64,000 bases of DNA from Erwinia typographi (lineage in GTDB: Bacteria; Pseudomonadota; Gammaproteobacteria; Enterobacterales; Enterobacteriaceae), in assembly GCF_000773975.1 (NCBI RefSeq), contig NZ_JRUQ01000045.1, forward strand, positions 107,621 to 171,620, written 5' to 3'. The translations under genes were made by a program, and so were the position numbers. The first letter of the stretch is position 1. Every line of letters begins with the position of its first letter. Below are positions 49,784 to 58,526 of the stretch, in pieces. Under the pieces are notes generated by a model, which made no database searches, had not been told where the DNA came from, and saw only the letters and a list, made by a program, of their open reading frames with translations.

Positions 49784-50737
49784 ATGAAAGCAGCATTCGT
49801 GACCCAGGCAGGACAACTGCCGATTTACGGCGACTTTGCGGAACCGGTCGCTTCAGAGCAAGGGGAGCGGGTGCTGGTTCGGGCGGCCGCACTTAGCCAC
49901 CTGGTTAAAAACAGGGCTTCAGGCAAGCATTACAGCGCCAGCGGGCAGTATCCTTTCATTGTCGGGATTGATGGCGTTGGGACCAGGGAAGACGGGCAGC
50001 GGGTCTATTTCTTTCAGCCGGTCGCGCCTTACGGCAGCATGGCCGAGCAGACGCTGGTGCCAGCCTCGCGCTGCATTGAACTGACGGACGAGCTGGATGA
50101 CATAACGGCGGCGGGGATTGCCAATCCGGGAATGTCTTCCTGGGCAGCCCTGACCGAGCGCGCCAGCCTGCAAATTGGCGAAACGGTACTGATTAACGGC
50201 GCCACCGGCATTTCAGGACGTCTGGCGGTGCAGATCGCCCGCTACCTTGGGGCGAAGAAAATAATTGCGACCGGCCGCAACCCTGAAGCGCTGAAGCAGC
50301 TCTCTTTGCTGGGTGTGGACACGATCATTGCGCTGACGCAGGAAGAAGAAGTCCTGAATGACCAGTTTCGCGAAGCATTCAGGCAGGGCGTTGACGTGGT
50401 TATCGACTACCTGTGGGGAAAAACGGCGGAACAATTGCTCGCCGCGGCAGCCCAAACGGCTGAAGAGGGCCAACCGCTGCGATTTGTGCAGGTCGGATCA
50501 ATGGGTGGCGGCGAGATCGCTCTGCCCGGCGCAGTGCTGCGTTCCAAAGCAATAGCGCTGATGGGCAGCGGTTTAGGCAGTGTCACAACCGACGGGCTGC
50601 TGAAAACGCTTAAAGGCCTGCTCAACGCGACCGCTTCCGCTGGCTTTACCCTGGCAACCCACGAAGTGCCGTTGTCCCAGGTTACCGAGGTCTGGCAGCA
50701 GAACGACAGCGCTTCGCGTACGGTATTTACGCTATAG
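49784..50737 (+). CDS. Zinc-independent quinone oxidoreductase-like (MDR superfamily) protein
   Basis: A 317-residue medium-chain dehydrogenase/reductase without the structural-zinc cysteine lobe. The cofactor motif NGATGISGRLAVQIARYLGAKK is the NADPH-binding A-x-G-x-x-G form, and IGIDGVG-like IVGIDGVG precedes it. Such enzymes reduce quinones or reactive enals. It is divergent from a MarR repressor through tandem operators, so induction by a toxic small molecule is likely. AGAGGAAA precedes the ATG. Confidence 0.87.
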   Translation: MKAAFVTQAGQLPIYGDFAEPVASEQGERVLVRAAALSHLVKNRASGKHYSASGQYPFIVGIDGVGTREDGQRVYFFQPVAPYGSMAEQTLVPASRCIELTDELDDITAAGIANPGMSSWAALTERASLQIGETVLINGATGISGRLAVQIARYLGAKKIIATGRNPEALKQLSLLGVDTIIALTQEEEVLNDQFREAFRQGVDVVIDYLWGKTAEQLLAAAAQTAEEGQPLRFVQVGSMGGGEIALPGAVLRSKAIALMGSGLGSVTTDGLLKTLKGLLNATASAGFTLATHEVPLSQVTEVWQQNDSASRTVFTL

Positions 50738-50774
50738 CACTGATGCTCCGCATACCTGTTCTTTGCCGTTCGGA

Positions 50775-51446
50775 CTACCAGCTGAGCGACGTCCCGGCAT
50801 AGTCCAGATAGTGATGGCCACCCTTGCCGGACCAGCGCTCAAGCCGATCGACGATGCCCGTTGTGCTTTGCTCTACGGTCAGCGCGGCATTTTCTCCGCC
50901 CATATCCGTTTGCACCCAGCCTGGGTGAATATTCAGCAAAGTCTGACCGTCGGCCAGCCGATCGGTCAGGCTGCGCGACAGCATATTCAGCGCCCCCTTG
51001 CTGGCTGAATAGAGCGGGTAGGTTGCCGAAGTATTTTCGTTCAGGCTGGCTAACTGCGAGGTCATCAGCGCCAGCACGCCATTAGTGGGGGAGAGCAGCG
51101 GCAGCAGTTCCGCAGCGCAGCGCACCGGAGAGATAGCGTTGGTTAAAAATAAAGCGGCCAGCTCGTCATCCTTCGCCTTTGCCAGATCCTGATGATCCGG
51201 GCCGAACACGCCTGCATTGATAAAAATCAGATCGAAAGATTTACCCTCAATCTCATTTCTTAGCGTCTCTCTTTGCGTGGGTTCGTTGATGTCCACGGTC
51301 AGCCAGTAAATGGCAGAGTCTGAAACCGGCGAAGTATTGCGGGTGGTGGCAATCACTTTCCAACCGCGCTGGGCTAGCGTATTTGCCAGACCCAGCCCAA
51401 TCCCGCGTGAAGCGCCGACGATCAGCGCCTGTTTTGAGGTATCCAT
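50775..51446 (-). CDS. Short SDR-family oxidoreductase
   Basis: About 223 residues from the ATG at 51446 behind AAAGGACAG. The cofactor motif is GASRGIGLG, NAG is present as INAGVF, and the catalytic YSASK follows MTSQLAS. It is shorter than classical SDRs and resembles C-factor or sepiapterin-reductase-like proteins. It lies 79 bp downstream of idnD on the same strand and converges on the quinone-oxidoreductase gene. Whether it belongs to the sugar-acid operon is unclear. Confidence 0.83.
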   Translation of the reverse strand: MDTSKQALIVGASRGIGLGLANTLAQRGWKVIATTRNTSPVSDSAIYWLTVDINEPTQRETLRNEIEGKSFDLIFINAGVFGPDHQDLAKAKDDELAALFLTNAISPVRCAAELLPLLSPTNGVLALMTSQLASLNENTSATYPLYSASKGALNMLSRSLTDRLADGQTLLNIHPGWVQTDMGGENAALTVEQSTTGIVDRLERWSGKGGHHYLDYAGTSLSW

Positions 51447-51525
51447 AAGCTGTCCTTTGTGTTTGCGTGTCTGCGAAAAAAACCATGACAACACTTTAGC
51501 AGCTTCAGCTGATTTGATGGCTGTT

Positions 51526-52569
51526 TCAGCCAAACGTCAGCTGTACCTTCGCCGCCAGGTTTTTGTCGCTGGCCATCTCCAGCGCTTTTACCACATCCTG
51601 CTGCGGAAACTCGGCGGAAAGCAGCGGAAGAGGATTGATGCGTCCGCTCTCCAGCCAGCGCACGGCAATCTCAAATTCATTGATGAAGCGGAAGGAACCG
51701 GCCAGCTCGATCTCTTTAACCAGTAGCGATCCGAGCGGGAACTCCAGCGAAGCGGCACCCATCCCCAGCTGTACAATCCGGCCTTTCGGCCGGGTAAATC
51801 CCACGGTAGAAGCGATGGCAGCAGGGGCGCCGGACGCTTCAAAGCAGACGTCAAAATAGCCGCCGTTCTCCTGCCAGCGGCTGGTAGTGGGGAGATCGCC
51901 AGGATCTACGGCCCGGGAGGCGCCCATTGCCAGCGCCAGCGTCCGGCAGCGTTCGCTCATATCGGTGGCGACAATCTCTGCGGCGCCCGCGGCGAAGGCC
52001 GACGCCATCACCAGGCAGCCAATCGGCCCTGAGCCGGTCACCAGCACTTTTTTACCCACCAGATCGCCTGCCTGGTGGATGGCGTGGATCGCCACCGCCA
52101 GCGGTTCGGCGAAGGCGATGATTTTGGCATCGGCCTCATCGGCATAGGGGACGCACTGCGCCGGGCTGACGGCGACAAAGCTGGCGAACCCGCCCTGAAC
52201 GTGCGGGAAGAACTGCGCGCTGCCCATAAACTTCATGGTCCGGCACAGGTTCTGCTTGCCGGAGAGGCAAAATTCGCAGCTATTACAGGGTTGCGAAGGG
52301 TTAACGGCCACGCGCTGGCCTGGTTTCAGGGCGCTTCCTGCCGGCGCTTCGACGATTCGACCGACAAACTCATGCCCCAGCGTCATTGGCTCTTTCAACA
52401 CCGACATGCCCGCACGGCCATGCTGAAAATAATGAATGTCCGAGCCGCAAATTCCGCCGCGCTCGACCTGCACCAACACCTGGTCGTCCCGACACTCCAG
52501 CATACGCGGCTGATTGCTGACCTGGTGCGCCGCGCTGACTACGCTGGCAATAATCTCTTTCTGCTTCAT
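51526..52569 (-). CDS. idnD: L-idonate 5-dehydrogenase
   Basis: A 347-residue zinc alcohol dehydrogenase that oxidises L-idonate to 5-keto-D-gluconate with NAD(P). It follows E. coli IdnD along its length: RGGICGSDIHYFQ (catalytic zinc Cys), GHEF.G, the structural zinc cysteines in PCNSCEFCLSGKQNLC, HVQGGF and MAFAEPLAVAIHA-like IAFAEPLAVAIHAIHQAG. GSGPIGCLV is the cofactor motif. It is the fourth gene of the minus-strand cluster idnO-MFS-MFS-idnD, with a 9-bp gap from the transporter upstream. Confidence 0.9.
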   Translation of the reverse strand: MKQKEIIASVVSAAHQVSNQPRMLECRDDQVLVQVERGGICGSDIHYFQHGRAGMSVLKEPMTLGHEFVGRIVEAPAGSALKPGQRVAVNPSQPCNSCEFCLSGKQNLCRTMKFMGSAQFFPHVQGGFASFVAVSPAQCVPYADEADAKIIAFAEPLAVAIHAIHQAGDLVGKKVLVTGSGPIGCLVMASAFAAGAAEIVATDMSERCRTLALAMGASRAVDPGDLPTTSRWQENGGYFDVCFEASGAPAAIASTVGFTRPKGRIVQLGMGAASLEFPLGSLLVKEIELAGSFRFINEFEIAVRWLESGRINPLPLLSAEFPQQDVVKALEMASDKNLAAKVQLTFG

Positions 52570-52578
52570 AACAAATCC

Positions 52579-53955
52579 TCAGGCTTTTGACGGGGTTTTT
52601 AACGGCTTCTGGCGCGCTTCGTCTGCGTGATCCTGCTCTGGATCGTCGGGCAGCGAGATAACTTCAATCTTACCTACCAGAAACAGGTAGGCGAGGAAAC
52701 CGATCAGCGCCACGGCGGCGATGTACCACATGGCATACTGGAAGTTTTGCGTGCGTTGAAGAATAACGCCAATAACGATTGGGCTGATAATGCCGGACAG
52801 GTTGCCAAAAATATTCAGAAAGCCGCCGAGGGTGCCAATTAAGTGACGCGGGATGACGTCACTACAGACTACCCAACCCAGATTGGAGAAGGCGTTGGCG
52901 AAGAAGGCTACCGACAGAATGCCAATCGCAATGGTCGGGCTGTGCTGGAAGAAGTTAACCAGCGCAATCGAGGTGGTCACCAACAGACCAGACATGACCG
53001 GAAGCTTGCGGGCAAAGGTCCGGCTGTGGCCTCTCTTGAGCAGCATATCGCTGAGCGTGCCGCCGCAAAGGACGCCTGCCATCGCCATCAGATAAGGAAA
53101 CATTGCGCCCAGTCCGGCCTTAGCGATGGATAATCCCAACCCTTTTTCAAGGTAGACAATAAACCACGTCAGGAAAAAGTAGAGGGTTGACGAGGCGGCA
53201 AACTGGGCGATAAATAATCCCCATACCGTACGCTGGCCCAGAATATGCTTTACGCTGGCCCAATTTACTTTGCCGTTTCCACTCTGCTGATTAGCGGAAC
53301 CGTACCCGCCTCCCTGGCGAATATAGTCGAGTTCCGCATCGTTAACTTTTTTGCTGTGCTGCGGATCGCGATAGGCCACCAGCCAGTAAAGACCAAACAG
53401 GATGCCGACGCCGCCGGAAAGATAGAAAGAGGCTTCCCAACCGTATTCAGCGACGATCCACGACAGCAACGGCGTTAATAAAGCCAGGCCAATATATTGG
53501 GCGCTGGAATAAAAAGCCGTGGCGCGGGCGCGTTCATGATCGGGAAACCAACTGGCGATAATTTTAGTATTGGAAGGGAAAGAAGGCGCTTCCGCGATGC
53601 CAATCAGCGCCCGGCACACCAGCAGCATAATGAAGGAAGCGGTGGCGGTGGCAAACAGATGGTGGGAGGCGAAGCCCATCACAAAGGTAAACACGCTCCA
53701 CAGCACAATGGCGCTGCCGTAGAGAATTCTGGAGCCAACCCGATCCAGGATGTAGCCTACCGGGATCTGGCTCATGGCGTAAAACCAGGTAAACATGGAG
53801 AACAGCAGCCCCAGCTGTGTCGGGGAGAGTTCAAACTGCCCCTGAATATGGGAACCCGCCACCGAAAGATTGGCGCGGTCCATATAGTTAATCGCGGTCA
53901 CCACAAAAAGCATCAGCAGGATGGTCAGGCGAGAGCGGGTGGGTTTCATGGTCAT
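52579..53955 (-). CDS. ACS-family MFS transporter, GudP/GarP-like (hexonate/hexarate uptake)
   Basis: A 458-residue symporter with 12 segments. Anion:cation symporter features are visible: INYMDRANLSVAG in helix 1, MFTWFYAMSQIPVGYILDRVGSR, and GIAEAPSFPSNTKIIASWFPDHERARATAFY. These match D-glucarate/D-galactarate/D-galactonate transporters. With idnD and idnO around it, uptake of L-idonate, 5-ketogluconate or a similar acid is likely. An MFS protein in place of the GntP-type permease IdnT differs from E. coli. The C-terminal 25 residues are hydrophilic. Confidence 0.88.
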   Translation of the reverse strand: MTMKPTRSRLTILLMLFVVTAINYMDRANLSVAGSHIQGQFELSPTQLGLLFSMFTWFYAMSQIPVGYILDRVGSRILYGSAIVLWSVFTFVMGFASHHLFATATASFIMLLVCRALIGIAEAPSFPSNTKIIASWFPDHERARATAFYSSAQYIGLALLTPLLSWIVAEYGWEASFYLSGGVGILFGLYWLVAYRDPQHSKKVNDAELDYIRQGGGYGSANQQSGNGKVNWASVKHILGQRTVWGLFIAQFAASSTLYFFLTWFIVYLEKGLGLSIAKAGLGAMFPYLMAMAGVLCGGTLSDMLLKRGHSRTFARKLPVMSGLLVTTSIALVNFFQHSPTIAIGILSVAFFANAFSNLGWVVCSDVIPRHLIGTLGGFLNIFGNLSGIISPIVIGVILQRTQNFQYAMWYIAAVALIGFLAYLFLVGKIEVISLPDDPEQDHADEARQKPLKTPSKA

Positions 53956-53970
53956 TTTCGTCCCTGTGAC

Positions 53971-55260
53971 TTAATAAGCCGAAGTCGTTTTGGTGGATAG
54001 CGGGAGGTGGCTGCTGAAACGGGTTAACGCAGTCAGCAGCACGGCAAATACCAGCGAACCGCCCATAAACACGTAAGAAGCGTCGGGACTGCCGGTGACG
54101 CCGTTCAGGTAGCCGACGATCCAGGCGCCAACAAACGATCCCAGTGCGCCGAAGCAGACCACGAATGACATTGCGCCAGCGGCCACGTTGCGGGGGATTA
54201 TCTCTGGAATAGCGGCAAAAAAGGGACCATATGGCGTGTACATGGCGCCACCGGCAATCACCAGCAGGGTCCAGGAAAGCCAGAAGTGGGCGGGGCCGAT
54301 GCTGAAGGAGGCGATAAAGCAGGCCGCTCCCAGTCCCAGGAACAGCAGCACGATCGATTTACGCTGTTGATATTTATCTGAGAACCAGGACGCGCCCAGC
54401 ATCAGAGGAACCGCCAGGACATAAGGCGCGGCAGAGAGCCAGCCCGTGGCCACAATTCCCATGCCGGAGGCGGATTTCAGCATCGAAGGCAGCCACATAA
54501 TGAAGCCGTACATGCCGATATTCCAGAAGAAGTGAATGAACGCCAGCGCCAGCACTTTAGGCGAGCTTAGCGCCTCGCGGTAGTTTTTCACCGGCTTGAT
54601 ATTTTCCTGCTCGGCGGCCAGAGCCTGCTCAACAGCCTGTTTCTCTCCCTCGGTCAGCCAGCGGGCATCTCGCGGGCGGTCGGCGTAAATCACCCACCAG
54701 ATCACTGCCCACAGGATCGCTGGCGCGCCCTCAATAATAAACATCCCTCGCCAGCCCACGGCGTTAACCAGATAGCCGGAGAGAATTGACATCCATAGCA
54801 CCGTAATTGGGTTGCCGAGAAACAGGAAAGTATTGGCTCTGGAGCGCTCTGCTTTGGTAAACCAGTGGCTGAGAAAAATCAGCATTGCGGGCATGACCAC
54901 GCTTTCGGCCACGCCAAGCAGGAAACGTATCGCCGCCAGCAGGGCAATGTTATGCACCATCCCGGTTGCGGCAGCGAGCACTCCCCACAGCAGCAGACTC
55001 CAGAAAATCAATCTTTTGGCCGAGTGCTTCTCGGCATAAATGCCGCCGGGAACCTGAAAGAAAAAATAGCCGAGGAAAAAGAGCGCTCCCAGCAGCGAAG
55101 AGACGCCGGGGGTGATGTTCAGGTCTTCAGCCAGGCCTGCCGCCGCGCCGAAACCATAGTTTGCCCGATCCAGATAGGCCAGGCTGTAGGTGATAAAAGC
55201 GATGGGAATTAATTTCCCCCAGCGGCTGGCCGGTAATATCCCTGTAAGAGTCTGGTTCAT
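53971..55260 (-). CDS. ACS-family MFS transporter, second copy in the sugar-acid cluster
   Basis: About 429 residues from the ATG at 55260 behind AGGAAAA. It carries ACS features (LAYLDRANYGFGAAAGLAEDLNI, GVAESVVMPAMLIFLSHWFTKAERSRANT) but differs clearly from the first transporter, so it is not a recent duplicate. It resembles phthalate/tartrate-type or hexuronate-type carriers. Two different carriers in one operon suggest two substrates or two affinities. The 15-bp gap to the next gene indicates co-transcription. Confidence 0.87.
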   Translation of the reverse strand: MNQTLTGILPASRWGKLIPIAFITYSLAYLDRANYGFGAAAGLAEDLNITPGVSSLLGALFFLGYFFFQVPGGIYAEKHSAKRLIFWSLLLWGVLAAATGMVHNIALLAAIRFLLGVAESVVMPAMLIFLSHWFTKAERSRANTFLFLGNPITVLWMSILSGYLVNAVGWRGMFIIEGAPAILWAVIWWVIYADRPRDARWLTEGEKQAVEQALAAEQENIKPVKNYREALSSPKVLALAFIHFFWNIGMYGFIMWLPSMLKSASGMGIVATGWLSAAPYVLAVPLMLGASWFSDKYQQRKSIVLLFLGLGAACFIASFSIGPAHFWLSWTLLVIAGGAMYTPYGPFFAAIPEIIPRNVAAGAMSFVVCFGALGSFVGAWIVGYLNGVTGSPDASYVFMGGSLVFAVLLTALTRFSSHLPLSTKTTSAY

Positions 55261-55350
55261 AGTATTTTCCTGAGCAATCTTAATGTGTAGGGCACGAGGC
55301 CGGATCTTGATGCCCGGCAAGATGATTATTCTGCTGTGCTCGTGCGGGCG

Positions 55351-56118
55351 TTATAAGGTGGCGAGCCAGCCGCCATCGACATAAATGATCTGACCGTTAA
55401 CGTAGTTTGAGGCGGAAGAGGCCAGATAGACGGCGGTGCCGATCAGCTCGTCTGGTTTCCCCCAGCGCCCGGAAGGGGTGCTGTTACGTACCCAGCTGTC
55501 GAACTCGACGTTATCAACCAGCGCCTGGTTCATCTCCGTCAGGATGTAGCCGGGGCCGATGGCGTTGCTCTGAATATCGTACTGCGCCCATTCGGCGGCC
55601 ATCGATTTGGTTAGCAGTTTGATTCCGCCTTTGGCAGCGGTGTAGGGGGCGACCGTGGCTCTTGCCGCCTCGCTGGTCAGCGATCCGATATTGATGATTT
55701 TGCCGCCGCCTCCTCGCGCAACCATTCTGCGTGCGGCCGCGCGGGCTATCAGAAACGCGCTGGTCAGGTTAACGTCCAGCACTCGCTGCCAGTCGCTAAG
55801 CGCCAGATCCAGCATGGGCTGACGAAACTGAATTCCCGCGTTGTTAATTACAATATCAACCTGAACATTCTGCTCATCGAGTTGTTTAAACGTGGCTTCT
55901 ACCGCTGCTTCATCAGCAACGTCGAAAAGGAAGCCGCGCGCGTTTACCCCTTGCTTTTCCAGTCCGGCGAGAGCGGCCTGCATATGATGCTGCTGGGTGC
56001 CATTGAGGATGACGGCGGCTCCGGCCGCTGCCAGTCCCTGAGCGTAGGCCAGCCCCAGCCCGCGCGTAGAACCGGTAATCAGCGCCGTTTTGCCAGCCAG
56101 CGAGAACAGTGAAGACAT
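55351..56118 (-). CDS. idnO: 5-keto-D-gluconate 5-reductase (gluconate 5-dehydrogenase)
   Basis: A 255-residue SDR that reduces 5-keto-D-gluconate to D-gluconate. It resembles E. coli IdnO (254 residues): MSSLFSLAGKTALITGSTRGLG, NNAGIQFRQP, the catalytic YTAAK, IGPGYILTEM and SGRWGKPDELIG. It is the first gene of the minus-strand cluster, with AGGAGTCTCT before the ATG and a perfect CRP-type site 180 bp upstream. With IdnD it forms the two-step conversion of L-idonate to D-gluconate. Confidence 0.87.
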   Translation of the reverse strand: MSSLFSLAGKTALITGSTRGLGLAYAQGLAAAGAAVILNGTQQHHMQAALAGLEKQGVNARGFLFDVADEAAVEATFKQLDEQNVQVDIVINNAGIQFRQPMLDLALSDWQRVLDVNLTSAFLIARAAARRMVARGGGGKIINIGSLTSEAARATVAPYTAAKGGIKLLTKSMAAEWAQYDIQSNAIGPGYILTEMNQALVDNVEFDSWVRNSTPSGRWGKPDELIGTAVYLASSASNYVNGQIIYVDGGWLATL

Positions 56119-56298
56119 AGAGACTCCTGTGATTATTCATGTAACATGACTAACAAGTTAGGCGTTTAGATTTACGTGACGTTGCGAAAATCAGCAATCC
56201 ACAGCTTTCTAAAATGTCGTCCTGGTCACAATAAACCGCATCAGGATAAAGATAATGGCTATTAATATAGTTATAAAACAGATTGTTATGTGTGATTG

Positions 56299-56314
56299 TG
56301 TGATTTGAATCACA
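56299..56314. promoter_or_regulatory. CRP-type site in the idnO/gntR control region
   Basis: TGTGA-TTTGAA-TCACA has both perfect half-sites with the standard 6-bp spacer and AT-rich flanks. It lies about 185-200 bp from idnO and a similar distance from the regulator gene, and would place the locus under catabolite control. Confidence 0.75.
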
Positions 56315-56380
56315 AAATAAAACGGCGTGAAACTATTCCTTGCTAATCGCCGTGCAGAGATGTTAAAAAAGCCAGATACC

Positions 56381-56389
56381 TGTAGGACA
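56381..56389. promoter_or_regulatory. GntR/FCD operator candidate, copy 1
   Basis: TGTAGGACA fits the TNGTNNNACNA layout of FadR/FCD-type GntR operators and recurs as copy 2 before the ManD gene. It is about 90 bp before the regulator start. Confidence 0.6.
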
Positions 56390-56478
56390 AGTTAGCGTAT
56401 GCGTTGACAACGGTGGTTTTGCTGGCGTCCATGTGCCAGCAGCATAGAATGACGGCATACAGCAAACGGGGGAAAGGC

Positions 56479-57186
56479 GTGACACTGGAAAGCGTGCAAA
56501 AGCATAACGTGGTGAACGTTATCTATGAACAAATGAAAAGGAATATCCAGGACGGCGTTTGGGAGCCGGGCTGCAAGCTGCCTTCGGAGTCCGAGCTCAC
56601 GCAGACTTTTAACGTCAGTAGAGTGAGCGTTCGCAGCGCGGTGCAGAAGCTTCGCGATCTTGGCGTGGTCGTTACGCATCAGGGAAAGGGCACCTACGTC
56701 ACCAGGGACATTGGCCGCTACGGTGCGTTCAGCGATAATCAGCCGATTCTGCATCTGTCTCAGGAAGAGTTTGATGATATGCGGGTGTTTCGTCAGACCG
56801 TTGAATTTCGCTGTATGGATCTGGCCGTTGAGCAGGCGACCGAAGAGGATATCCGGCTGCTGGAGCAGGCGCTGAACCGCATGTTGGTGAGTAAGGATGA
56901 CTATAAAAAATATTCCCAGGCGGATTACGACTTCCACCTGGCGATTGTCAAGGCGTCTCATAACAAGGTCTTTATCCATGTGATGGAGTCGCTGAAGAAT
57001 ATTTATATTCACTATCTTGAAGAGCTTAACCGGGTGCTGGGCATCACGCTTGAGAGCGTGGAAGCGCATATTAAAGTCTTTATGGCGCTGAAAAATCGCG
57101 ATGCGGCAACCGCCAGCGAGACCCTGAATAGCGCAATGGCCCACAATGTGGGCGCGATTGAAGAAGTGAAGCTGATCGAAAAATAA
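56479..57186 (+). CDS. GntR-family regulator, FadR/FCD type
   Basis: About 235 residues from GTG 56479, six bases after GGGGG; ATG 56404 or 56449 would give a longer, less conserved N-terminus. The winged helix is LPSESELTQTFNVSRVSVRSAVQKLRDLGVVVTHQGKGTYV. The C-terminal FCD helical domain contains FRQTVEFRCMDLA, DYDFHLAIVKASHN and ESVEAHIKVFMAL, with Asp/His residues typical of its metal-assisted ligand pocket. It resembles LldR/DgoR-like proteins more than E. coli RspR. It should control the ManD gene and the divergent idn operon. A terminator follows it. Confidence 0.88.
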   Translation: MTLESVQKHNVVNVIYEQMKRNIQDGVWEPGCKLPSESELTQTFNVSRVSVRSAVQKLRDLGVVVTHQGKGTYVTRDIGRYGAFSDNQPILHLSQEEFDDMRVFRQTVEFRCMDLAVEQATEEDIRLLEQALNRMLVSKDDYKKYSQADYDFHLAIVKASHNKVFIHVMESLKNIYIHYLEELNRVLGITLESVEAHIKVFMALKNRDAATASETLNSAMAHNVGAIEEVKLIEK

Positions 57187-57191
57187 AGCTG

Positions 57192-57214
57192 AAAAACCTC
57201 GTGATGAGGTTTTT
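57192..57214 (+). terminator. Terminator between the GntR regulator and ManD genes
   Basis: AAAAACCTC-GTGAT-GAGGTTTTT is a 9-bp stem ending in a T-run, six bases after the regulator stop. The ManD gene must therefore have its own promoter or depend on read-through. Confidence 0.85.
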
Positions 57215-57227
57215 ATTTACGTCATAC

Positions 57228-57238
57228 ATGTAGGACAT
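57228..57238. promoter_or_regulatory. GntR/FCD operator candidate, copy 2
   Basis: ATGT-AGG-ACAT is a perfect short palindrome sharing TGTAGGACA with copy 1, located 32-42 bp before the ManD start. Confidence 0.65.
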
Positions 57239-57269
57239 CATACATCATAGCGGTGATGCGGAGAGACTT

Positions 57270-58523
57270 ATGGAAACCTTGAAAATTACCAATATCAAAA
57301 CGCTGCTGACGGCCCCGGGGGGAATCGATCTGGTGGTGGTGAAAGTTGAGACTAACCAGCCGGGATTATACGGGCTGGGCTGTGCCACCTTCACCCAGCG
57401 CATCTTTGCCGTGGAAGCCGCCATTGAAAATTACATGAAGCCCTTTCTGCTGGGGAAGGATCCGCTGCGCAGCGAGGACATCTGGCAGTCGGCGGCGGTT
57501 AGCGGCTACTGGCGCAGCGGTCCGGTAATGAACAATGCGCTTTCCGGAATTGATATGGCGCTGTGGGACATTAAAGGCAAGGTAGCCGGGCTGCCGGTTT
57601 ATCAGCTGCTGGGCGGGCGCTGCCGGGATGGCATTCCGCTTTATCGCCATTGCGACGGGGCCGATGAAGTCGAGGTCGAGGATAACATCCGGGCGCGGAT
57701 GGAAGAGGGCTACCAGTATGTTCGCTGCCAGATGGGGATGTACGGCGGGGCGGGCACTGACGATCTAAAGCTGATCGCTGGCAAACTGGCGAGGGCCAGG
57801 AATATCCAGCCGAAAGTTTCCCCGCGCAGCCGCACGCCAGGCATCTATTTCGACCCGGATGCTTATGCTCGCGCGGTTCCCCGCCTGTTTGACCACTTGC
57901 GCAACAAGCTGGGCTTCGGCGTGGAATTTATCCACGATGTTCACGAACGCATCACCCCGGTGGCGTCCGTTCAACTGGCGAAAAGTCTTGAGCCGTATCA
58001 GTTGTTCTTCCTGGAAGATCCGGTTGCGCCTGAGAATATCGACTGGTTGAAAATGATCCGGGCGCAGAGCAGCACGCCGATTTCAATGGGGGAGCTGTTT
58101 ACCCACGTTAACGAATGGAAACCGCTGATCCAGCAGCAGCTGATTGACTACATTCGCTGCCATGTCAGCACCATTGGCGGCATCACGCCAGCGAAGAAAC
58201 TGGCGACCTATGCAGAAATTCACGGCGTGAGAACCGCCTGGCACGGGCCGGGAGATATCTCTCCGGTTGGCGTTGCGGCCAATCTGCATCTGGATATGAG
58301 CGTGACCAACTTTGGTATTCAGGAGTACACGCCGGTTAATGAGGCGCTGATGGAAGTGTTCCCCGGCTGCCCTGAAATCGACCGTGGCTATGCCTATCTC
58401 AGCGATCGCCCAGGGCTGGGGGTAGATATTGATGAAGAGAAAGCCCGGCGCTTCCCGGTGACGGGTGGCTTGCCGGACTGGACCAACGCCCGCCTGCCGG
58501 ACGGCACGGCCGCCCGACCCTAG
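57270..58523 (+). CDS. Enolase-superfamily sugar-acid dehydratase, ManD/RspA family
   Basis: A 417-residue enzyme of the D-mannonate dehydratase subgroup. The metal ligands are D223 (in HDVHER), E249 (in FLEDP) and E275 (in MGELF), with the exact 26-residue spacings of characterised ManD proteins; H225 is a likely catalytic base. LWDIKGKVAGLPVYQLLGG is the N-terminal capping-domain signature. Characterised members dehydrate D-mannonate or D-gluconate to 2-keto-3-deoxygluconate, some very slowly. Here the link to idnD/idnO favours a gluconate or idonate role, but this is inference. It resembles E. coli RspA without being a clear orthologue. Confidence 0.87.
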   Translation: METLKITNIKTLLTAPGGIDLVVVKVETNQPGLYGLGCATFTQRIFAVEAAIENYMKPFLLGKDPLRSEDIWQSAAVSGYWRSGPVMNNALSGIDMALWDIKGKVAGLPVYQLLGGRCRDGIPLYRHCDGADEVEVEDNIRARMEEGYQYVRCQMGMYGGAGTDDLKLIAGKLARARNIQPKVSPRSRTPGIYFDPDAYARAVPRLFDHLRNKLGFGVEFIHDVHERITPVASVQLAKSLEPYQLFFLEDPVAPENIDWLKMIRAQSSTPISMGELFTHVNEWKPLIQQQLIDYIRCHVSTIGGITPAKKLATYAEIHGVRTAWHGPGDISPVGVAANLHLDMSVTNFGIQEYTPVNEALMEVFPGCPEIDRGYAYLSDRPGLGVDIDEEKARRFPVTGGLPDWTNARLPDGTAARP

Positions 58524-58526
58524 CGG

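Larger units (their letters stand above)
56119..56478. other. Divergent control region between idnO and the GntR regulator gene
   Basis: This 360-bp spacer is AT-rich and holds a perfect CRP-type palindrome at 56299-56314 and a GntR-type half-palindrome at 56381-56389. No gene is evident. An in-frame ATG at 56404 exists upstream of the preferred GTG start of the regulator. Confidence 0.5.

Noticed and set aside
56392..57144. A 250-codon minus-strand frame opposite the GntR gene
   Set aside because: The GntR protein on the plus strand has a clear winged helix and FCD domain; the antisense product has no recognisable features.
56479..58523. Naming the GntR-ManD pair rspR-rspA
   Set aside because: The GntR protein does not resemble E. 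coli RspR beyond the family level, and the dehydratase differs around the active-site loop, so functional names were withheld.
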